Shown here in pieces: positions 58,726 to 64,000 of a stretch of DNA of 64,000 bases. Source of the stretch: Trifolium pratense (Eukaryota > Streptophyta > Magnoliopsida > Fabales > Fabaceae); NCBI RefSeq assembly GCF_020283565.1, contig NC_060059.1, forward strand, positions 6,393,501-6,457,500, given 5' to 3'. The notes beneath the pieces were generated by a model, which saw only the letters and a program-made list of their open reading frames with translations, made no database searches and was not told where the DNA came from. Each line of letters begins with the position of its first letter. Position 1 is the first letter of the stretch. The translations under genes were made by a program, and so were the position numbers.

Positions 58726-59784
58726 AGTCGACTATTAATAAGAGACGAAGACAATCTTTAAAGCATGTTGGGATATATCTTCTGTCGCTAGTGTTTTCAC
58801 ATGGTCAGTTGTATGTTGCAATTTCAAAAGTTACTTCTAGAAAATGATTAAAAATATTGATCATTGATGACGACAGTGATGATACGACTAAGACTTTGAA
58901 TGTGGTCTATAAGGAAGTCTTAGGTAATATAACATAATTTTCTATGTATGAATATTTTTTCAAAATTATTGTTGAAATATCGTTTAATGTTCCTCAACTT
59001 TTTTCATATACCTTACATTATTGGAATTATCATATCTTATTTAATCATTATATATCTTACGGCTAATCAGACTCGTGCACCGTACGGGTCGATGTTCTAG
59101 TTGGTACCAAATATAATACACAAGGGGCTTTAGTGTTTTACCCTTGTACTACAATAAGGACACTCGTAAAACATCTACTAACAAGGTTGAAGATAAATTA
59201 AGTATTTATATGCTAATATTACATTTATATATTATTAAAAAAAATACTATCAAAACAAGTTAAATGAATATTACATTTTTGTCAAATAACATCTTATAAT
59301 TAGTGACGGAGGTAGTATATAGTTTACTTTCATTCTGTACAATAATTAAACAACAGTAACTAACAACTAACAACTAACAACAAATTCCAAGTTAGGATCT
59401 TCAACATGCAGCCAGAAATAAACAAAGAAGCTAAGATAAAGATAATGTATAGTGAAAACTAAAAGAGGAACAAAAACAGGTTCAACATAATAAACAATGA
59501 GACCAACACAACTAACATCATAATAATTTCATTTCATTGAATATGGATATAGTCATATAACTAAACTTATTAAATCAGAGGGAAACTCTCCACCAAATTA
59601 TGGCATAAACATCATTCATTATTCTTCAGCATAGTGTTGATTCTCATTCTGAACACATAACAATCACTAGTATCATTGAAACTCATCAAATTTATAACAG
59701 TGTAAAGCTACAACTTGAGAACATTTATTTTGTCACAAATTAATACTACAATGGTAAAAGAAATCACAATCATCTAATATAATA
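58726..59784. other. Non-coding DNA
   Basis: No gene recognised. Near 59065-59105 a TCGTGCACCGTACGGGTCG motif resembles the ACCCGTGCGTACGCATG motif at 5306, possibly ends of one repeat family. The last 300 bases are probably the 3' untranslated region of the CHCH gene. Confidence 0.35.
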
Positions 59785-59988
59785 TCAAACACCTATCTTG
59801 TGTGGTGGTGAAGAATCAATAGAAGAATTTGGTTTCTTGATTGAGCATGATGATTTAAAAGCCTCAATTTGTGACTGACATTTAACATAATCTCCCTTGT
59901 TTTCTTCCAAGCACTTTTTTAATGCCTCAACATCACATGCTGAATTTATTTTCTTCACACTGCTAGTATTCTCCTCATTATGACCCAT
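59785..59988 (-). CDS. Small CHCH-type cysteine protein (67 aa)
   Basis: A 67-residue protein with four cysteines at 18, 26, 37 and 48 in CDVEALKKCLEENKGDYVKC and QIEAFKSSC. This is a twin-cysteine helix-turn-helix pattern like small plant Cox19/CHCH proteins of the mitochondrial intermembrane space. Such proteins are imported by the Mia40 relay and serve respiratory-chain assembly (family knowledge; location here is inferred). The start is ATG at 59988; the frame runs open a little farther upstream but only to a TTG. A leader intron (60021-60212) with GT/AG borders separates a 5' exon near 60213-60285. The spacing C-x7-C-x10-C-x10-C deviates from strict CX9C. Confidence 0.75.
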   Translation of the reverse strand: MGHNEENTSSVKKINSACDVEALKKCLEENKGDYVKCQSQIEAFKSSCSIKKPNSSIDSSPPHKIGV

Positions 59989-60289
59989 AAGTTCCAATTT
60001 AGTTACAATGAATAAAAATTCTGCATTTTAGATCACAAATTGCAATTAGGGTCAATCACAATAATAAAACCACATCAAAATAATAATTAAGAAAAAGAAA
60101 ATTGAATTTTGGAATTGAAAACATGAATGAATTGCAGTGAAGTTAGAATTTTTTTAGAGTGAAGGGAAAAGGGGTTTAATTTTAAGCTAATTGAATAAGC
60201 AAAATTTCGTACCGATGCTGCAATTGGAGATGAAGGTAAAGAGGGACTGTGTAAACCCTAACACCGCTCAAGGGGGAAGACGATGACTA

Positions 60290-60880
60290 GTTTATAATAA
60301 ACTCGTTTTTCTATTTTCGTTGGTATTTTTATTACTTTATTCTTTATTGTTTAAAGATCAACAAGTAAACTACAAAATTACTCCGAGTTTGAGTTTGAAC
60401 TCGGAACACTTCATTTATTTAAGGTGAATTTTTTAGCCATTGGACTAATTGACAAGAAAAACTATAAAATTACTCCGCCTATTATTTTTAAATAGGTATC
60501 TCCCTTTTTTAATATTCCAAATTAGTTATTTAGTTATAGTTTGTGTCAAATATTTTTCAAGAGTTTAATTTGTAGGCGGTGTAAGTTTTCTTATAGATAT
60601 ATTCAATGATGTGTTGTTACATTATTTAATGAATGTGACATGTATGTGTTTTTAAATATAATACATGATCTGTTAGTATATTACGGAGTATAATTGTATT
60701 ATTTCGTTACCACAAAAATAATCTATTAATATATGTTATCCGATCTATTTTGATAAAACTTTGTAAAAAGAAAAGATTGGATTGGAACCCAAGAAGGACA
60801 AAAACAAGATAGCTTTTGTGGAAGTTATTTACGATTGAGCTTTATTAATCTGTAGCATAGCACCTGAACTCCTGAACTTG
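60290..60880. other. Non-coding DNA, no gene seen
   Basis: AT-rich sequence upstream of the CHCH gene. Near 60395-60460 there is a SINE-like remnant (GAACTCGGAACAC, CATTGGACTAATTGAC) without clear ends. Confidence 0.35.
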
Positions 60881-61165
60881 CTTGGGTGGTCGAACCCGCC
60901 CAACCCAACTAAGATGAACTAAACCTATAGACACATCTTTTTCCTTTTCGGAGGGTACTCCGAGCAGTGGGTACCTCGTAGGACCTCGACCCGCCTACCG
61001 GGGTTGAGAAGAGGGAGACAAGTAATGTAGGCTGTGGTAGCGGTAGCTCGACCAAAGCCGGTCAAAGAATGAAGAGTAGCCATAAGGCCCTTCCTTGTTA
61101 TAGAAGCCTTTTAATATCAAGTGCGGGCTAGCTGCCTATTCCCATTGGCTTTCAAGCACTTTATT
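60880..61165. other. Possible organelle-derived insertion (NUMT candidate)
   Basis: A stretch of clearly higher GC than its neighbours, with the texture of plant mitochondrial DNA (CGAACCCGCCCAACCC, GGTAGCTCGACCAAAGCCGG, GCCCTTCCTTGTTATAGAAG). No open frame. The assignment rests on composition and general resemblance only. Confidence 0.35.
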
Positions 61166-61344
61166 TTAGTACCCTAACGATAAGCTAATTCATTGAATTA
61201 CAAAATGGCTAGTTGATTATAAGTTAATCAGGTGCGAATGATGTTCAAAATACATCATGTCAACAACTATAAAATATCCCACTTTTAAACAGAAAAAACC
61301 TGAGTTTAAGATGATTCAACTGGAAAAATGTTATATTATACATT

Positions 61345-63402
61345 TTATTGAAGAAAGGATTGCATTTCTGGTAGCATCCTTTTAGCATTTCCAATTCTAG
61401 TGTCTGCAATATTGCTAGAACTCAATCTAAAAACTTGCCATGGCCAACATATACGTCTCACTTTACGACTATTACGTTCACGTTTCTCTGCTTCCTCAAG
61501 TTGTCTACTTAGCTCTTCAATCCGCCGACGAAGTTCAACTCCTCTACTATCAACTAGCTGCAAAGACTTCTCTGCCGCTTCCTGTGCTGCTATTGCAGTC
61601 ATTGCTAGTTCTTCTTTAAGTCTTAATTTTCCATTGGATATGTCCAAAGCACCCTTTGTTTTTTGTAGTTCTTGTTTCAATGCAGCAACCTCGCGGAACA
61701 TTCAAACATTATCAGTAACATATCACTATAAACTATAAACTATAGAGTATATAAAAACAAAGAGTTTAATGGATATGAGCCGATGGTAAAAAAGTCTTTA
61801 CCATTTTGTCACGCTCTTCAATATCTTTCTTTCCGGCTTTAACTTCTAATTCACAAGCTTCTTTCCATCTAGCTACTTCTGCTTCTGCTTCTTTGCTTTC
61901 AATCAAAAACTCCTCTACCTTTTACATTCAGATAAAGAAAAAAATAAAACTACTGAGAATGACAAAATGACAGATTCTGTTAAGAAATGATTGTCACATT
62001 TATTGATCAAACTGGTGATTACATTTTGAGCCAAGATTCTTTCTCTATCTTCTAACTCTTTGATGTAGAGTTTATTTTCTTCAATCTCTTTGGTTTGTTT
62101 CTCTGTGAGACATTGGAGGCGCTCTGCGTCTGATCTGGCATGAAGTTCATAATAAATAATCCAAAACCAAGCAAGATCATGAACTCGACATACTTTTCAA
62201 ATATGGTAGCAATGTATGAGTTCAACATAATTATATGGTAAAAGTACCTAGATTCTTCCAAAGATCGTCTCAATTGAGTGATTTCAAGACGCAGATTCTT
62301 CATCATCCTTTCCACTGTCGAGGCCTTAGAAAATTACCATAAATTTCAGAACAAACTAATCTTTACATGTGCAAGAATTCAACTACAAGTATCACATATA
62401 AGATGTTACAAAATGGCATTCATGCCACAAATCGTTAGTAGGTCTAGTGGTGATTGGCACTGGACTTGTATGGAGGACCATCGATTCGTACTCCCGCAAC
62501 TGTGATCGAGAGGGAGCCGGAACCACTTGATGCCAATACTGACCTCCGAACCAGAGGCAATACTGGTGGTGAAAAAAAATGGCATTCATGCCTAATCTAG
62601 TAGGCAATACTTCTAACAATGCTAATGCTATCAGTGAAGTAATAAAGATGTATGTAAGAACTTCTATAATTTATGTATAGAATTAAGGAGATCTTACCAA
62701 ACTAACAACTTCAACTTCATAATCACTGCCATCTGATTTGTTACCCTCAGAAGCACTTTCTGTTGATTGCTCATTACTATTTCCACCTCCCATCATGAAC
62801 CCAAATCCAACTTTCTGCAATCCAAATTCAGCAAACTGCAAAAGGGGCTTTCTTTTATGATCATGTCCTTTAATTCTCTTCTCTAATGCTTCTTTCTCTA
62901 ACAAAGCTACCCTAAGCAAGTTATTAATATCCCTATTCTCCTCAGTTAAACTTATCAAACTATTCTCCAACTCTCTCTTCTCCTTTTTCACTAACTCCTT
63001 ATATTTTTCAACCTTTGTTTCTACCTCAAATGCAAGCCTTGAAATCAACCTTGCTTCTTCCAAAAACACCCTTGATTCATCACGTAATTCTGGTTCAACA
63101 TAAACCATTTCTTTATCGAAAGTTTCATCTTTTTCTCCCTCTAACTCTAACCCTTCTTTTACTCTAGATAATGAATCCTTTATTGAAGTGAAGGACTCAA
63201 AAACCTTTAACATCAACTCATTTTTGTGTTCTTTCTCAACTGTTTCTTTGATGTCTTCTACTTGTTTTCCAACCATTACATCTTGTTTTTCTCTCAAAAC
63301 TGTTTCAAAGTAAGGAACTTTATCAGAATGAAAAACATGGTCAGAATCAAAAACTTCAGTTGAGTAGGGTGAATTTAGATTTTTGAGTTTGGATTTTTCC
63401 AT
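61345..63402 (-). CDS. Coiled-coil protein with C-terminal WPWQ motif (451 aa)
   Basis: Five exons: 63402-62698, 62324-62248, 62134-62023, 61918-61802 and 61689-61345 (705+77+112+117+345 nt), with agreeing phases. The first 235 residues are acidic with Glu/Lys-rich helices and a GFGFMMGGGNSNEQSTESAS linker. The rest is almost continuous coiled coil (ITQLRRSLEESR, ERLQCLTEKQTKEIEENKLY, ESKEAEAEVARWKEACELEV, LRRRIEELSRQLEEAEKRER). It ends in a conserved-looking basic tail, KVRRICWPWQVFRL, then RMLPEMQSFLQ. It resembles the plant family annotated as uncharacterized At3g49055-like (from memory, unverified). No enzyme domain is seen; a structural or scaffold role is only a guess. Intron 1 carries a SINE. 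Confidence 0.85.
62427..62575 (+). mobile_element. tRNA-derived SINE in intron 1 of the coiled-coil gene
   Basis: About 149 bp with A box TAGGTCTAGTGG near 62438-62449 and a B-box-like CATCGATTCGTACTCC, ending in an A run. Perfect target duplications AAATGGCATTCATGCC flank it at 62411-62426 and 62577-62592. It is inserted antisense to the host gene. Confidence 0.88.
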
Positions 63403-63770
63403 GTTGCATGTGGGTGTTTGAGGATTTTTATCAAGAAAAAAGAAACAAAATAAAGTTAAAGGAAGAGAAAAAAAAAAGAGTTAAGAAGTCAAAACTACCA
63501 GTCAACTTTGAAGTTTTGGCGGGGCTGATTGTATAGTTGGTTGGAACTAATGGCCAGCTTCGGCCTTAGATACAATAACAGTGATAACTAAATATTGGTG
63601 ACTCTATGTTAATAGTTACATAAAAAATGGTTCAGTTCAGGGTCATCCAATTTCCCCTGCCCTGTCACTAGACCAGATAAATCACATGTAAAACAGTAGA
63701 TGGTTAATTTATTTTGGGTTTCACCCCCGGTTTAATCTGGTTCGAGGTCAGTTCTGACATCAAGTAATTT
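63403..63770 (-). promoter_or_regulatory. Upstream region of the coiled-coil gene
   Basis: Leader and promoter DNA. A GA/A-rich run on the plus strand at 63425-63485 means a TC-rich leader on the coding strand. No TATA box could be assigned with confidence. Confidence 0.35.
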
Positions 63771-63774
63771 AGAG

Positions 63775-63952
63775 TAGTGATATTTGTACATCAATTTTTG
63801 GGACAACAAATTGGGACAACATTTTTTCCTTCTAGTTTTGTGGCAAAACCAATAAAGAGAAAGAAAGTAGGAGAGAGAGTAAAAAAATAATGAGAGTATG
63901 AAAGAGAAAGTTGTTTAAAAGTTGTTCAAAATTTGTTGTACAAATATCATTT
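63775..63952. mobile_element. MITE with GATATTTGTACA ends
   Basis: The left end AGTGATATTTGTACATCAA and the reverse complement of the right end AAATGATATTTGTACAACAA match over about 20 bp; both continue into TTGGGACAAC/GTTGTTCAAAA-like inverted sequence. Non-coding, 178 bp. Confidence 0.75.
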
Positions 63953-64000
63953 CTCGTAATTTAGGTCCGTCCCGATCGAAGTTGCGTGAGATCGAACCAT

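Noticed and set aside
1..64000. CRISPR array, bacterial operon or viral genome
   Set aside because: No regularly spaced identical repeats with unique spacers and no prokaryotic or viral gene organisation; all firm genes are intron-bearing plant genes.

Overview
The window is nuclear DNA of a flowering plant. The genes are AT-rich, many-exon and intron-rich. Protein similarity and the repeat set (tRNA-derived SINEs, TTA-flanked Harbinger MITEs, Stowaway MITEs) point to a papilionoid legume of the Medicago/Trifolium type. That placement is inference; no search could be run.

Layout, left to right. (1) 478-5115, minus: the 5' seven exons of tripeptidyl peptidase II, with the rest beyond the left edge. 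(2) 8257-11945 and 14843-21175, both minus: two tandem 12-exon pectin acetylesterase genes whose promoters and downstream flanks were duplicated with them and which later gained different transposons. (3) 27055-30250, plus: a signal peptide peptidase-like intramembrane aspartic protease (SPPL1 type). (4) 32740-33832: a broken mosaic of a GH28 pectinase fragment fused to a subtilase fragment, between two long direct repeats. (5) 34378-35212: a large foldback element carrying a nested Mutator-like MITE. (6) 36676-40910, plus: a NIN-like protein (NLP6/7 class) nitrate-response transcription factor. (7) 43130-44331, minus: ribosomal protein eL36. (8) 47255-50367, plus: a class-3 (diacylglycerol) lipase. 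(9) 52102-52836: an APO2-like gene fragment broken against an antisense LINE fragment. (10) 53640-58725: a repeat-dominated block with an inverted minisatellite, a duplicated coding-like segment and a hAT-like element. (11) 59785-59988, minus: a small CHCH-type cysteine protein. (12) 61345-63402, minus: a coiled-coil protein with a C-terminal WPWQ motif.

The intact genes are ordinary, unrelated housekeeping, cell-wall and regulatory genes; they do not form a pathway or cluster. For every intact complete gene the exon lengths sum to a whole number of codons and the splice phases agree, which supports the models.

I do not see a convincing new biological system. The observations most worth a second look are the copied catalytic exon end inside the SPPL intron, the GH28-subtilase mosaic between direct repeats, the inverted minisatellite, and the duplicated coding-like block beside the hAT element.
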